Assembly (NCBI RefSeq): GCF_023923205.1
Contig: NZ_CP099490.1
Location: 2,790,001 to 2,854,000, forward strand
Origin: Ornithinimicrobium cryptoxanthini
GTDB taxonomy: Bacteria; Actinomycetota; Actinomycetes; Actinomycetales; Dermatophilaceae
Direction of reading: 5' to 3'
Length of the DNA: 64,000 nt
Of this stretch, positions 30,301 through 38,294 are shown in pieces. The notes beneath the pieces are model-generated. The model ran no database searches. It had not been told where the DNA came from and worked only from the letters and a program-made list of their open reading frames with translations. The first letter of the stretch is position 1, and the number at the start of each line of letters is the position of its first letter. The position numbers and the translations under genes are program-made.

Positions 30301-31243
30301 CCGCCTCGCGGCGCCCGACCTGCAGGGTCTCGTCACGGGCCTGGGGCCCGGCGCCGGCCTCGTGCCGCGGGCCGAACGGGCCCGACGGCTCAGCCGCGCC
30401 GCCTCCTCGCGCAACGCCGAGCTGGCCCAGTCCATCGCCGGTGGCGACGTCATCATCCTCGAGTCGCTCGACGCACGCTATGACGGCGACCCCGACCGGC
30501 GCCCCCACCTCACCATCGCCGGGACGGCACGCGTCCTGGCCCTGACCGGACGCTCGATCGTTACCGATGTCGAGGTCGACGCGCGGCGCGCGGACCAGTC
30601 CGTCCCCGTGCCATCTGGGGCGACGCTGATCGCCGTCCACGCCGGTGGCGACATCGACCCCGAGCTCGGCTTCGCTGGCTGGCACGACGGGTCGCGGATC
30701 GCGCGCGTCGGCGGCCGCGTCGGGCTGGCCGCGGGCTGTGCCCTCAGCGTCGACGGCCTCGCGGCGCAGGAGGGTCAGGGGGCCGCCTGGCAGCCGGCCC
30801 ACACGCTGACCGGCGGTGCGCGAGAGGTCCTCACCCGGTTCACCCGCCCCGTGCGCACGGTGGCGATCGCACTGACCCGTTCCGGCGGGAGCAGCCCGGA
30901 CGACACGGTGCCGGCCGACGTGCCGCCAGAGACAGACCTGAGGCTGTCCGGCGCGACGGTCGCCGGCGACGACGGCGTCGACCGGCCACCGATCCTCGTC
31001 GCCCTCGGCGGGGTCAGTGTCCTGGTCTATCCCGTGGTGCCGGACGAGCAGACGTCCGGCGTCGGTGTGACGGTGACCAACGGACCTGCCTGGTCACTCG
31101 TCGGCGTCGTTGGCGCGGACGACACCCCCGAAGACCTCGCGGCACAGATCGCCGAGGCCGGCCTCCCAGGCGTGATCTCCCGGGTCATCGCAGTCGAGGG
31201 CCAGGTCGCCGTGGGCTGGCTGGATGCGAGGAGGACGCCATGA
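21371..31243 (+). CDS. Giant 3290-residue beta-rich protein with DUF6603-like region
   Basis: One uninterrupted frame encodes 3290 residues with no signal peptide. Most of it alternates short amphipathic beta segments (for example VSVEISVGPVTVDLGSVLLF) with helical pairs such as ATRALGLAVNIASGVLAEQL, giving an internally repetitive look. Residues about 2140-2590 resemble DUF6603 proteins: GPLYVDRIGFDSV, GGPPAFFLTGIAGGLGINR and SYPFIAALNP occur in that order. Residues about 957-1113 look like a degenerate alpha/beta hydrolase, with VTLVAHGGPGAAAL (near 990) where a Ser nucleophile elbow is expected. The C-terminal 650 residues differ, with an Ala/Thr/Arg-rich, probably flexible part at about 2860-3000. 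Its stop overlaps the next start (ATGA). The role is unknown. A large scaffold or lipid-groove protein is a hypothesis. Confidence 0.8.
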   Translation: MTVAESDLESFAQLTRALGITTSSGGANAEWFQDPVGGTTENPTGLKTILANDDQREALVQFVDEVLGPPEADQREETTWLPLFRNPDPELTIYAVLTPVTGAVQVGIGVAHSSGDLSPRVTTRLHAPLFRVPRDTATLPSDSATSLPSWLLLGREAGRVAIEVDATFTDDAPTPGEAFLRGLRAGIEVPTDGVSDVGFTLTLRDLQIPGTTAPSSPTLDLDSLDDLGEDVFTFAVGLLRSQLAALDTNDAGLRIAAALSGLLGLRDIPNVPAFPLADLPQRGVAAITDWISGILADNDALDAWLGQLALLTGGSARPADDAVAFSIGDADLLLGMRVTPGADGHLVLIPWLRLDLEASPGAVVAVSADLFRAETATGAVVALPALDLSAVFGAEAPAPKLLATGPVRIRSVRVGVGIDEQRHPTPRLTLHDVDLAAGTSNATHHDVLDLSSPDAALAAVDDVVADLLTNLLDDLGPAGALLATALGTDPPTGVDPVSVPALLADPLTAMAAYWREVLAAPAAARELLSDLAHLLLGTPTSITGDGTAEDPWLLPLHPSVAVALAVRYVENVLTVSVSARPTHTLTDTALGDVAVSASVVTDLLRVDLDTGSAAFVTGFSGGVQVAPVGPDPLHLPLMVADLDVAAVGLEVTWTPAAGLLLTPSGDVSLTWSDVAGPTTLPLPMPVRAPDGTLTLTSDWDGVELALGRLLLAPELSAIHPFVHLLGWAGTGPRLTISALLDDPVAALEDWAADLALECTHLHTTLSAIATLFSAGQASVPFGLGRRGAPYRAPVGGHPSLPGLAVWTEPPCPRPSEWGGTSGFEPGPDPSGAGFVAALETVARDLPELADLLTARPSLDSGLDALITRSSGTDGLVAAGSGLPDGVTSAVLAGYGHAEARAASVLDLLPWTGMGPAPADRVHLTTDLGWWQGHPESQRIDATGGTVPALPTVASGPWFVLVPAVTASGPGTDGIAAQADRIAEVLRERTGAVTLVAHGGPGAAALRAAARPALTAVVGAVATVGSPWTAVPTATFVGHGGNALTFLNALAGSDLPELPDDQLAHFSGPLQRSFGLLRRLRQERLVADLPNAAAEVIRPGLTVHAITGSLTTSDVVEQLGALMAQAVDERIGSSTAPEPVEQLHAGLGLPAVDVAVGPISLGVRADLSLLSVQRADPRVRSERVLTTAIRLAVTDGWLLGGPGATQRDLEVRWVEIALRDPLDGSEPTCELVLHEAHAYTASRERWVVRADGLDPEATLALPEVKLILSAVATRIHAEAPSLSALLTDYGLFREGGLDPTGLDRLLFDTRAFLSTPLQLDPATVVGHLCTVLGTPVGPTPTTLRLGSADASVDIDLATGTVSAAATVEVPGAAAVTASVTVPARELTGGSGLGGATNGTGTSAQLSIGSLEPHDGVRLDAELGPAGPSVTLTIPGASGPRTVPVYPTLIVADVTEALLAFSPAVFCQALLNGLRGALSRARAAVLDEVLTQLGLLDPVLDRLGVPVAVLIDPIGYLRRRPDPLGTALSILEALADLVVPGRTGSGWPITDEVRLSYALVAGRLELLVEVDLDTTVDTAAVDLTLAGGLRIDTSGKVHALATASGSVDGYGLALRVGTSTTAPVALDLTRPGPASALAIYPVGPGLGGGLEIAGAAAQAAVVVALNELIARRGTGDSSIQQVGTVADHLALGLGLVADPAGTDHALAPAQVSAFAADPGARLLARLPDLTAHLLASIATALGSDEITATPVGTATRIAYGTTAYLELDGPTRQVRLGATVDLDGAGVLEITQICIGAAGVSVEISVGPVTVDLGSVLLFPLVTIRAGVGSGSFDRMVGVGLATSATGTESVEVRWVLDATPPQIVAVSSGAPITDPATIATRALGLAVNIASGVLAEQLASVLTTEVTARLQDVVFTGGSAAIDPGLVEALIHPETLLDRLYTLVWNCATVGTPVSVKIEDTLEIGLTAVATTDDRQHLGLRLSLPDGEELTLVEGSLTVALECNSRWIVPEVQPGLSILLLEGTATSLQLVPGVIVGGLGVRFTASGQPLLDLGSVSLDGIAVRVYGEASAAGVGGGAQLVLEGLSVAPGGGGGTNPVANGIMNDVGAASESARPTFSPSLAVQKPPGQDLAISLRAGDPPGPWWVVIERQLGPLYVDRIGFDSVENNGQVTKISLLFTGQLDLFGLTAAVDELALSWEGGDVLAISSWSVDLMGLAVSADMAGVSLSGGLLKIKQGSSTSYVGMLVGRFAAYGLSVFGGFTHDGEHASFFVFGGVNGPIGGPPAFFLTGIAGGLGINRGLRVPDDLSQFGSYPFIAALNPAAPQREPMEALHELSHYFPHQVGNFWFAGGISFTSFALIDGIAVVAVSFGSSGLDINLFGLARMALPRPGAALVSIELAIVVRFSLSDGVFMIRAQLTDNSWLLYPEIRLTGGFAFAIWWKGPLAGQFVLTMGGYHPTFHVEGYPDVPRLGLVWRISDSLVIKGESYFALTSEALMAGQSVEASLDLGWVWAKVTFSADGIVYFDPFSFDVKVRASISAGIHIDLWLTTLSLSITISAEIHVWGPDFAGKVTFEIGPATVPIRFGSNRRVEPETLAWVPFVEKYLERGSGNTARALSAITGRGTLPTSTKGETGAPSADGSATLPYRVFAEFEITFTSSIPATALTIGTASPLPVAPTLAGSTTSLGLAPMGLRDLTPTLRIRLERKTGSGGWTAHDSKLGPLAAGLNGNGPASYATESFPLGVFGAPHASASNTRLPNHEVVVAAHQVTLVAGIIASTPGPPMDYYKVECKQRPLPLQATRTSRASMVNLGRTLEAPLPVNASEALTQAQTILFEHGHEQHSAVARASFAADRSAPPMFGTLTDGLVADNGADGERSRLPVAATPKRKPRRPIVVGLLESGDLAVRRPAGTTVADGRLKRRPAPSTVSVQSRLSTRLPIALTRSSPSVTRAGATLAATTFVPRTTAASTGHVSTGSRLAAPDLQGLVTGLGPGAGLVPRAERARRLSRAASSRNAELAQSIAGGDVIILESLDARYDGDPDRRPHLTIAGTARVLALTGRSIVTDVEVDARRADQSVPVPSGATLIAVHAGGDIDPELGFAGWHDGSRIARVGGRVGLAAGCALSVDGLAAQEGQGAAWQPAHTLTGGAREVLTRFTRPVRTVAIALTRSGGSSPDDTVPADVPPETDLRLSGATVAGDDGVDRPPILVALGGVSVLVYPVVPDEQTSGVGVTVTNGPAWSLVGVVGADDTPEDLAAQIAEAGLPGVISRVIAVEGQVAVGWLDARRTP

Positions 31244-33405
31244 CGCTTCCCGAGGGCCACTTCCGCCTGTACCCGTCGATGAGGCCACACCTGACGGCCG
31301 GCTCCTACCGGTTCCGCACGAGCCAGACCATGGAGGCCAAGGAGGTCGGTGGCGCCACCCGAGACAGCGGCCAGCTGCCGGTGGACGACCTCAGGACCTA
31401 CGTCGAGGTGACCTCGCCGCGCTACCAGCTCCCGCCGGACCAGATCCTGTCGACCTTTCCACCGGCCGGGTCGCAGGGCGCCTTCGGCTCACGCCTGCCG
31501 CAGATCGTCATCAAACGACGCACCCTGCCCTGGGAGAGGGACGTCGCGCCGGGCACCTCAGCCAAGACTCCGTGGCTGGCGCTCGTCGTCATCGCCGAAG
31601 GTGAGGCGACACTGGAGCTCAACAAGTCGGTAGCCGAGTGTGTGACACCCGGCATCACGCTGCCGGGTGCGGCCGACGTCTCCACCGGCAACTACCTCGC
31701 CGTCCGACGCTCCGTCATCAACTCCGTCCTGCCCACGCGCAAGGACGTGCCCCTCCTCGCCCACGTGCGCGAGGTCGACATCAGTGACACCGAGCTGATG
31801 ATGGGGGACGATGACGGGGTCGTCGCGGTCGTCGTGGCCAACCGGCTCCCCCTCGCCGCCCGTGGCACAGACGGGCGCAAGGCACCCGTGAAGTACCTCG
31901 CCGCGCTGATCAGCCTGGAGGGTCAGCTCGACTCGCTCCTGCCAGAGGCACCACCCCCGGATTCATGGACCTCCGACCTGATCACCGTGCTGCAGGTCGC
32001 GCACGCACCAGCGGTGATGGACCAGGTGATCATGCACGGAGGCGTCAACCCGGCCGGCCCGATCGACGTCGTCGGCGGGCTCACCGGGCTGTCCCTGGCG
32101 CTCGACCCCGGCGGTCAGGTCCAACCCCGCGCGGTGGCTCACGCCCAGTCCTATGAACAGGCGATCCTGGCCCCCGATGCCACGACCACGGCCTACTCCG
32201 GCAGCGGCGGGTGGCCCACCGACCACATCCTCGACTCCGCCACCGTGTCCCAGGTCATGGCCACGGACTTCGCCCACCACGACGTGGGCGCTCTGATCGA
32301 CCCGATGTTCCGCTACCCCGTCCTCGCCCACTGGAGCTTCACGTCGGTGGGTGACACCACCTTCGAGTCCCTCATGACCAACCTCGACTCGGGCCTGGTC
32401 GGCACGCCCTCCACGGGACCCGCGCCCGAGGGACGCCAACCGCTGACGGTCGTCGAGACCGGTCACGTCGAGCTCCCGCACCGCACCCGGCACGGCGACC
32501 TGACCACGTCCTGGTATCGCGGCCCGCTCAGCCCGCACCCCACCGACACCACGGCACCACGCCTCCCGCTGGCCCACGCGTCCGACCAACTGCGCATCGT
32601 CGTGCCCGACGGTCGCGAGGATCTCTCTCTGGCGACCGCCTTCGAGATCGGGCGGCTCATGGCGCTGGCCCATCCATCGTTCGTCGACGCGCTGCTGCGG
32701 TGGCGCCAACACCGCTTTCAGCTGGCCCGCGGACGCTCGGTGCTGCAGGCGACGGTCGACCTGGGTCTCGACCTCGACCTCCTCGCCACCCTGCGGGATC
32801 TGCCCCACGAGCTCGGCCTGTTCATCACCAGGCCGATCGTCGCCGACCCGATGGAGATCATCGGTCCGCCCCTCGATCTGCAGCCCGCCGGCACCGACAT
32901 GCGGGTCCTCGAGGAGCTGTCGCTGACCGCGACGCTGCCCGAGGCACTCGCGACCGGACTCGCGGTCGACGCGGACCTCAGCCTGAGCCCCGGGGTGGTG
33001 CTCGAGGTCGTCAAGGGGCAGGACGTCTGGCAGGTGAGCGACCTCGGCACCCGCGTGACCAACGGACTCATCTCCGAGGCTCTGCACGGCGTCCTGGACG
33101 CCTCGGTCACCAAGTTCGCGGCGAGCACCCTCGGAGCCGAGGTCGTGCACGACTGGATCGGGGGCGGGGTCGCCTGGGGCGGCTTCGACCTCGACCTCAT
33201 CGACACGCAGCTGCTCGACCTCGGCGAAGTGATGGTGGGCCGGGTCGGGCGCGGCGGTCGCGTGATCGGCCCGCAGGACATCCGGCCGCGCGACGCACTC
33301 GATGACCTCACCGACACCAGAACCTCCGACACCGACCTCACCGACGCAGGGCCCTCTGGCACCGACCTCAGGCGCTCACCCACCCGATCGGGAGACGAGT
33401 CATGA
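31240..33405 (+). CDS. Hypothetical protein of the giant-protein cluster (721 residues)
   Basis: This 721-residue protein has no named domain I can assign. Its N-terminal 100 residues contain striking ordered motifs: FRLYPSMRPHLTAGSYRFR, then VEVTSPRYQLPPDQILSTFP and SRLPQIVIKRRTLPWERD (ending near residue 101). From memory, similar motif series occur in uncharacterised proteins of other bacteria, so this looks like a conserved family, but I cannot name it. The middle is beta-rich. About residues 460-560 are helical (LMALAHPSFVDALLRWRQHRF). The last 45 residues are Asp/Thr/Ser-rich and probably disordered. There is no signal peptide. The start overlaps the giant gene's stop (ATGA) and its own stop overlaps the 323-residue gene (ATGA), implying tightly coupled production. 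Confidence 0.75.
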   Translation: MTLPEGHFRLYPSMRPHLTAGSYRFRTSQTMEAKEVGGATRDSGQLPVDDLRTYVEVTSPRYQLPPDQILSTFPPAGSQGAFGSRLPQIVIKRRTLPWERDVAPGTSAKTPWLALVVIAEGEATLELNKSVAECVTPGITLPGAADVSTGNYLAVRRSVINSVLPTRKDVPLLAHVREVDISDTELMMGDDDGVVAVVVANRLPLAARGTDGRKAPVKYLAALISLEGQLDSLLPEAPPPDSWTSDLITVLQVAHAPAVMDQVIMHGGVNPAGPIDVVGGLTGLSLALDPGGQVQPRAVAHAQSYEQAILAPDATTTAYSGSGGWPTDHILDSATVSQVMATDFAHHDVGALIDPMFRYPVLAHWSFTSVGDTTFESLMTNLDSGLVGTPSTGPAPEGRQPLTVVETGHVELPHRTRHGDLTTSWYRGPLSPHPTDTTAPRLPLAHASDQLRIVVPDGREDLSLATAFEIGRLMALAHPSFVDALLRWRQHRFQLARGRSVLQATVDLGLDLDLLATLRDLPHELGLFITRPIVADPMEIIGPPLDLQPAGTDMRVLEELSLTATLPEALATGLAVDADLSLSPGVVLEVVKGQDVWQVSDLGTRVTNGLISEALHGVLDASVTKFAASTLGAEVVHDWIGGGVAWGGFDLDLIDTQLLDLGEVMVGRVGRGGRVIGPQDIRPRDALDDLTDTRTSDTDLTDAGPSGTDLRRSPTRSGDES

Positions 33406-34373
33406 TCAAGGCCCAGGTCTTCTATGCGCAGATGCCATTGCAGTATGCCGGCACAGCCGCGGCCGCCACCATCGTCGACCAGGACGACGCGGAGAGCTCC
33501 GTCCCGGCCGACGTGCGCAGCTGGCTCGGCCGGCTCCGCCTCCTCGAGGGGGTCCCCTTCGCCAACCTCATCGCCGACGCCGAGCTGCTCCCACCGGAGT
33601 CGATCCGCTGGTTCTATCTCGACCGCCGGTGGACCGACGCGCTGGTCCAGGGTGCGCTGAGCGTCGGCACGGTCAACTCCGACGACCGGGTCCAGCTCAC
33701 CAACGCCTACCCGGCCATCCGGGAGGAGCTCGACACCGAGGAGCGCAACGCCCGGCGCCGAGCAGGTTCGGAGCGCTTCGGTGGCCAAGTGGACGCCATC
33801 AGCGGGTTCGTGATGCGCTCACAGGTCATCGCGGGCTATCCGGGCATGCACGTGCGTGCCTTTGCGATGGAGCCGGACGGGGCCGTCGACGCGCAGTTCA
33901 CCGAGGACGAGCCCGAGCGGATGCGGCTGCTGCGTCTGGAGCGTCTGGCCCCGGCCGTGCTGTTCTGTCTCTTTGACGGGATCCCGTCGGTCGTGCACAT
34001 GGAGGAGCCGCGCCAGGGCGTGCAGTTCGGGTTCGACGCCTCCGGGCCCCCTGGGCAGATCAGCGCCTCCCTGCCACCACGTTCGGCGGAGTCGGGTGAC
34101 GATCTCGAGGGGGTGCACCCGGTCGAGGTGCCGTTCCGGTCCGGAGACCGGACCAGCGGTGTCGTCGACATCCAGCGGCTGGAGGACCGCCTGCGCGGTC
34201 CAGCCACGGGCGGCAACGAGATGGACAGCGCGGAGTATGCCCTCCAGCTGGTGCGCTACCCCTTCCGGCAGGTGTGGGGCGAGACCCGACGCACCCCGAT
34301 CGCCTCGGTCTTCACCCCGGTGGTGCCCTACGAGGTGCTGGCCCAGCACTTCCTCACCTTCGGGGGGCAGTAG
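33402..34373 (+). CDS. Hypothetical protein of the giant-protein cluster (323 residues)
   Basis: The 323-residue protein shows motifs I remember from uncharacterised bacterial proteins but cannot tie to a function. VRSWLGRLRLLEGVPFANL (residues about 38-56) is followed by LLPPESIRWFYLDRRW (62-77) and DALVQGALSVG (79-89). Later come ISGFVMRSQVIAGYPGMHVR, LERLAPAVLFCLFDGIPSVV and, near the C-terminus, AEYALQLVRYPFRQVW. A charged helical stretch (ELDTEERNARRRAGSERFGG) separates the two halves. There is no signal peptide or membrane helix. The start overlaps the 721-residue gene (ATGA), and the next gene begins two bases after its stop. The invariant-looking motifs suggest an assembly partner of the larger cluster proteins, which is inference. 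Confidence 0.75.
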   Translation: MIKAQVFYAQMPLQYAGTAAAATIVDQDDAESSVPADVRSWLGRLRLLEGVPFANLIADAELLPPESIRWFYLDRRWTDALVQGALSVGTVNSDDRVQLTNAYPAIREELDTEERNARRRAGSERFGGQVDAISGFVMRSQVIAGYPGMHVRAFAMEPDGAVDAQFTEDEPERMRLLRLERLAPAVLFCLFDGIPSVVHMEEPRQGVQFGFDASGPPGQISASLPPRSAESGDDLEGVHPVEVPFRSGDRTSGVVDIQRLEDRLRGPATGGNEMDSAEYALQLVRYPFRQVWGETRRTPIASVFTPVVPYEVLAQHFLTFGGQ

Positions 34374-34375
34374 CG

Positions 34376-37300
34376 ATGGCCAGGTACGTCAGCAGCGAGA
34401 TCCTCTCGGTCACGGCCTACTCCAAGCGGTGGGCCTACCTGGCCACGACAGGCACCGACCTGCCCACCCTGGCGACCTGGGACAAGGAGCTGAACCGCGA
34501 GCGACGGGTGCTCGTGCCCGTCGATGTGCAGGCCTTCGTGGCTACCGCGGACGGTGAACAGGTCACACCCGTGGGCGGGGTCCTGAAGGACCCGGAGCCG
34601 TTTGCCGACCTGACCTCCCTGAGCGCCGGGGTCCACCTGCACTGGGCGCTGCCGGACAGTCTGCTCAGCGGGCGCGCCGCTGAAGACTCGACGCTGCCCG
34701 ACTTCCCCCGCCTGCCCGACCGCTGGGTCGTGGTCCGGACCCTCTCGCGGCAGGGTGAGTCGACGGTCCACCAGCGTGGCTGGGTGATCGACGCGGCAAC
34801 CGCGGGGGTCGCTCCGCTCGAGTCGTATGCCGGGGGCACAGTCGCCAGCACCGGCACCGTGGTCGGTGGGGGCACCACGGGCACAGGCCCAACCAGCGAG
34901 CCTGAGGTCCTCGACCCGCTCGACGCCGCCGCGCGCCGGTCACTGCTCTGGACGGGGACGTATGCCGGAGCGCAGGGCCGCTTCACCTTCCACGATGACC
35001 TCGGGGACCTGGCCGCCGTCCGCGAGGCGGGCACCCTGCTCTCGTCCAGGGCCTGCTATCTGGTCGCAGGGTGGTATGCCGCCGACGACGTGGACCCGCT
35101 CAACGGCATCGGCTGGCAGCACACGCTGGAGGAGGTCACTTCGGGCCTCGGCTGGATTGTGACCCGGGACGGCCCCGACAGTGACGAGGAGGGCGTTGAC
35201 CCGGCCACCCGGCGCGCCGAGTCCCGGGCCGGGCAGAAAGCCCCCACCGAGGGGACGATTGAGACGGTCACCTCCACCGGCGTGCAGGTGCTCCACCACG
35301 AAGGTCTTGCGCCCTCCGGCCTGGTGCAGGTGGGGCGCGTCGCCAAGACCGTCTTCGGGCGCCGCGCGCCGTCCTATCGCACCCTGCTGCACGGGGCGGT
35401 CCTGGGGGTGCCCGTCGACGGCACGGTCTCGGGTCGCGACCACCGCCCAGCAAGCTCGTCCGTCACCGGAGCCATCGGCCTCGACCTGGATGACGTCGCC
35501 GCAGCCCTGGCCGCCGAAGGGCTCTCGTCGTCGACCTCGTCACGGAGTGCGGCCGAGCATCTGATGGCCGCCTTCACCTCGGGTCTGCTGGCCCGCATCG
35601 GCTCACCCGACGGCCTGTTCGACCTCGACGAGCACGAGCACACCGAGACCTTCGGTTCCGTGCCCGGACCACCACTGCCCGGCCTGAAACCTGACCGGCT
35701 GCGCGCTGAGGACGCCCTGCCGACAAACCCGCTCACCGTGGGCCGCAAGGGACGAGGCGCCCGCCAGGTGGCGAAGTCACCCAGGATCGCCTTCACGGGC
35801 GGGGTAAGGGGGCTGCGGGGCAAGGAGCAGCGCGACGAGGAGCGGCGGGACCAGGAGCAGCGGGAGCGGAAGCCGCAGCCCCCACCCTCCAAGGGGTCGG
35901 TGATCAACAGGGGTGCCAGCGAGGACCCGGCCTCGCGGGAGGTCATCAAGGCGGCGCCGCGCATCTTCCGTCCGGCGGCTCCCCTGCTCGGGCTGCGCGG
36001 CGTGCGACCCGGCGGTCGGCACCACCACGACGGCTCGCACGACGCCAGCGAACGACTGGTCTGCCGCCGTCCTGGTGACATCGTCACCGCCCTCACCGGC
36101 ATCGTCGAGGGTCAACATGTGCTGCCCACCCTCGGTAGCGGCGCGGTGCCGAACGAGGTCCTGCCGCTCGCCCGGGAGATGGTGCTGCTCAACGGTTATG
36201 ACGCCACCTGGCTCGCCTCGGTCGGCGACCAGCGGGTGGCCGCCGAGAAGGCGGTCAAGGTCCGTCTTGCGGGCGAGCTGCTGCGGCTCTATGGCACCGA
36301 CGCGACCTATGACGGGACGGGCGTCTCAGCCCTGACGAAGGCCGCGACTGGCACTCGGCCCCGGGCGAGCGGCTCGCCGGTCTGGGAGTCGCACCAGGCG
36401 CGCAGGGACCCGGTCCGTGCCCAGCTCGCCTCCGCCCTGAGCGCCCACTCACTGCTCGATGGCATGGCGCCGTCGCCGGTGGCGCTGACCACCTGGGCCC
36501 AGCCGTGGTGTCCGCTGTTCGTCGAGTGGGAGGTCCTGCTCGAGGGACGCGACGACCTGGACGGCTGGCAGCTGGGCCCGACGGACCTGGAGCCCGCCCC
36601 GGCACCGCAGGGCGCAGCCCCGCAGAGCGCCACGGTCACCCGCGTCCTGCGGGGCCGCGCCCCCCTCAACACCGGCGTCGGCAAGAAGCTGGCAGAGTCG
36701 ATTGGCGACTGGCTCAAGGATGAGGAGAAGCGGGATGAGCAGCCCGGCGCCTCGCAGCTGAGCGACCCCGACGAGAAGGCGCTCGCGGAGCTTGCCACGA
36801 TGCTCGGCCCGCTCGGGGTGGCCAGCGCCTCGCTCGACGGGGTGCGCGAGCAGCTGCTCGGCATCGCCTATCGCGGCTTCGTCGTCCGCCAGAAGTCCGC
36901 GCCGGACGAGGACGGCCTCCCGGAGGCGTCGGAGCGGGCAGTCCCCCTGTTCGGCGGCACCCTCACCGTCACCGACCTGCGCCTGGTCGACACCTTCGGG
37001 CGGGTGCTGCCGGTCGACGTCACGGATCTGGCGACGACCTCGGCCCTGGAGGTGCCGGGTGCGGGCTCGAGCATCCAGGTCACCCCCCGGCTCCAGCACG
37101 GGGCACGGTGGCTGTTCCGGCTCGTGGACCCAGCACACCCGATCACCGCGGACCCGGTCACGGCCACCGAGGCCTGGGTCGACCAGGTGCGCCCAGACCT
37201 GAGCGTGAACCCGATCAGCGGGTTCCTGCTCCCCGACCACATCGACGAGGCGTGCGAGGTCTTCGACCGGGACGGGCACCCGCTGGGACAGATCGGCCAC

Positions 37301-38290
37301 GACGGGGTCACCAACGCCGTCCTCTGGGAGCCAGCCCCGGGCAGGCCGGTCCCGCCGAGCGCCGGACCGCTGGACCCCTCCACCCCGGCCCACGCCCAGC
37401 TGGCCGGCCGCCTCGCCGCCGGGCTGGTGCAGGCTGACATCGAGGCCCGCACCGAGGCAGGGTCGACCGAGCGTGAGCACACGGCGCTGTCGGCCTTCCT
37501 CGGCGTGATCGACTCCACGCTGTGGAGCGTCGACACCTATGCCGCGCTCGGCTCCCCGACGATCGCCGGCCTGGTCGGTCGCCCCCTCGCGATCGTGCGT
37601 GCGACGCTGCGGCTCGATGCTCCCAGCGACCTCGGTGAGGTGAAGGTCACCGCCCCCGGCGGACCCGGTGAGCGCCGCGCCGCCTTCGAGGCCCTGCGCC
37701 GGCACCGCTTCCCGGTGCGGCTGGGCGAGCTAGGACGCTCCGACGACGCGACGATCGGGTTCTTCGTCGATGACGACTACTCGCGCTTCCACGTGGTCGA
37801 CAAGGTCGTCGCCCAGGTGGCCCGCGAGAGCCGCCGACACCGAGGCCACCTCGGCCTGCTCGGGGCAACGGTCACCCCCGAGGTCTCCCCGATCGAGCAT
37901 CCCTACATCCACCCGGAGGACACCCTGCTCGTCGCGATCGGGCAGGTGGTGCGCCTGACGATCGTGATGGTGCCGGGTGGGCGGGTGCACCTCACCTCGG
38001 GCATCCTGCCCCGCAAGGCGCTCGGTCTCGCCGACGAGTGGGTCACGCCCGGACTGAGCCGGCTCAGCCCCTCGATGCGGGTGGGGCCACTCCTCGTGGA
38101 CCCGGCCGAGATCAAGCTCCCTCTCGTCGCCAGCCTCGGACCCGACCAGGTCTTCACGCGCCGGACGGGACCACTGACCTGGCGTGACGACCCCATCGTC
38201 GCGGCGACCGCGGCGGCCTACCTGCCGCGACTGCCGCACGAGGCGCAGGAGGGCTGGATCCGCGTCACCCCTGAGCCCACCGAGGAGTGA
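34376..38290 (+). CDS. Hypothetical protein of the giant-protein cluster (1304 residues)
   Basis: This 1304-residue protein has no domain I can name. The N-terminal 125 residues hold SAGVHLHWALPDSL (83-96) and FPRLPDRWVVVRTL (110-123), motifs I recall from large uncharacterised proteins of other phyla. A long, highly charged and probably flexible linker follows at about residues 478-555 (KEQRDEERRDQEQRERKPQP, then a His-rich GRHHHDGSHD). The second half is beta-rich with segments such as VTDLRLVDTFGRVLPVDVTD and ends with GGRVHLTSGILPRKALGL. There is no signal peptide. ATG 34376 follows a GGGGGG stretch, two bases after the preceding stop. The next gene starts four bases after its own stop. 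The function is unknown. Confidence 0.75.
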   Translation: MARYVSSEILSVTAYSKRWAYLATTGTDLPTLATWDKELNRERRVLVPVDVQAFVATADGEQVTPVGGVLKDPEPFADLTSLSAGVHLHWALPDSLLSGRAAEDSTLPDFPRLPDRWVVVRTLSRQGESTVHQRGWVIDAATAGVAPLESYAGGTVASTGTVVGGGTTGTGPTSEPEVLDPLDAAARRSLLWTGTYAGAQGRFTFHDDLGDLAAVREAGTLLSSRACYLVAGWYAADDVDPLNGIGWQHTLEEVTSGLGWIVTRDGPDSDEEGVDPATRRAESRAGQKAPTEGTIETVTSTGVQVLHHEGLAPSGLVQVGRVAKTVFGRRAPSYRTLLHGAVLGVPVDGTVSGRDHRPASSSVTGAIGLDLDDVAAALAAEGLSSSTSSRSAAEHLMAAFTSGLLARIGSPDGLFDLDEHEHTETFGSVPGPPLPGLKPDRLRAEDALPTNPLTVGRKGRGARQVAKSPRIAFTGGVRGLRGKEQRDEERRDQEQRERKPQPPPSKGSVINRGASEDPASREVIKAAPRIFRPAAPLLGLRGVRPGGRHHHDGSHDASERLVCRRPGDIVTALTGIVEGQHVLPTLGSGAVPNEVLPLAREMVLLNGYDATWLASVGDQRVAAEKAVKVRLAGELLRLYGTDATYDGTGVSALTKAATGTRPRASGSPVWESHQARRDPVRAQLASALSAHSLLDGMAPSPVALTTWAQPWCPLFVEWEVLLEGRDDLDGWQLGPTDLEPAPAPQGAAPQSATVTRVLRGRAPLNTGVGKKLAESIGDWLKDEEKRDEQPGASQLSDPDEKALAELATMLGPLGVASASLDGVREQLLGIAYRGFVVRQKSAPDEDGLPEASERAVPLFGGTLTVTDLRLVDTFGRVLPVDVTDLATTSALEVPGAGSSIQVTPRLQHGARWLFRLVDPAHPITADPVTATEAWVDQVRPDLSVNPISGFLLPDHIDEACEVFDRDGHPLGQIGHDGVTNAVLWEPAPGRPVPPSAGPLDPSTPAHAQLAGRLAAGLVQADIEARTEAGSTEREHTALSAFLGVIDSTLWSVDTYAALGSPTIAGLVGRPLAIVRATLRLDAPSDLGEVKVTAPGGPGERRAAFEALRRHRFPVRLGELGRSDDATIGFFVDDDYSRFHVVDKVVAQVARESRRHRGHLGLLGATVTPEVSPIEHPYIHPEDTLLVAIGQVVRLTIVMVPGGRVHLTSGILPRKALGLADEWVTPGLSRLSPSMRVGPLLVDPAEIKLPLVASLGPDQVFTRRTGPLTWRDDPIVAATAAAYLPRLPHEAQEGWIRVTPEPTEE

Positions 38291-38294
38291 GGAC

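Noticed and set aside
21371..31243. Long minus-strand open frames opposite the giant genes as real genes
   Set aside because: They arise from the high GC content and third-position bias of the plus-strand genes. They have no family similarity and no ribosome sites, and they overlap clear coding sequence fully.
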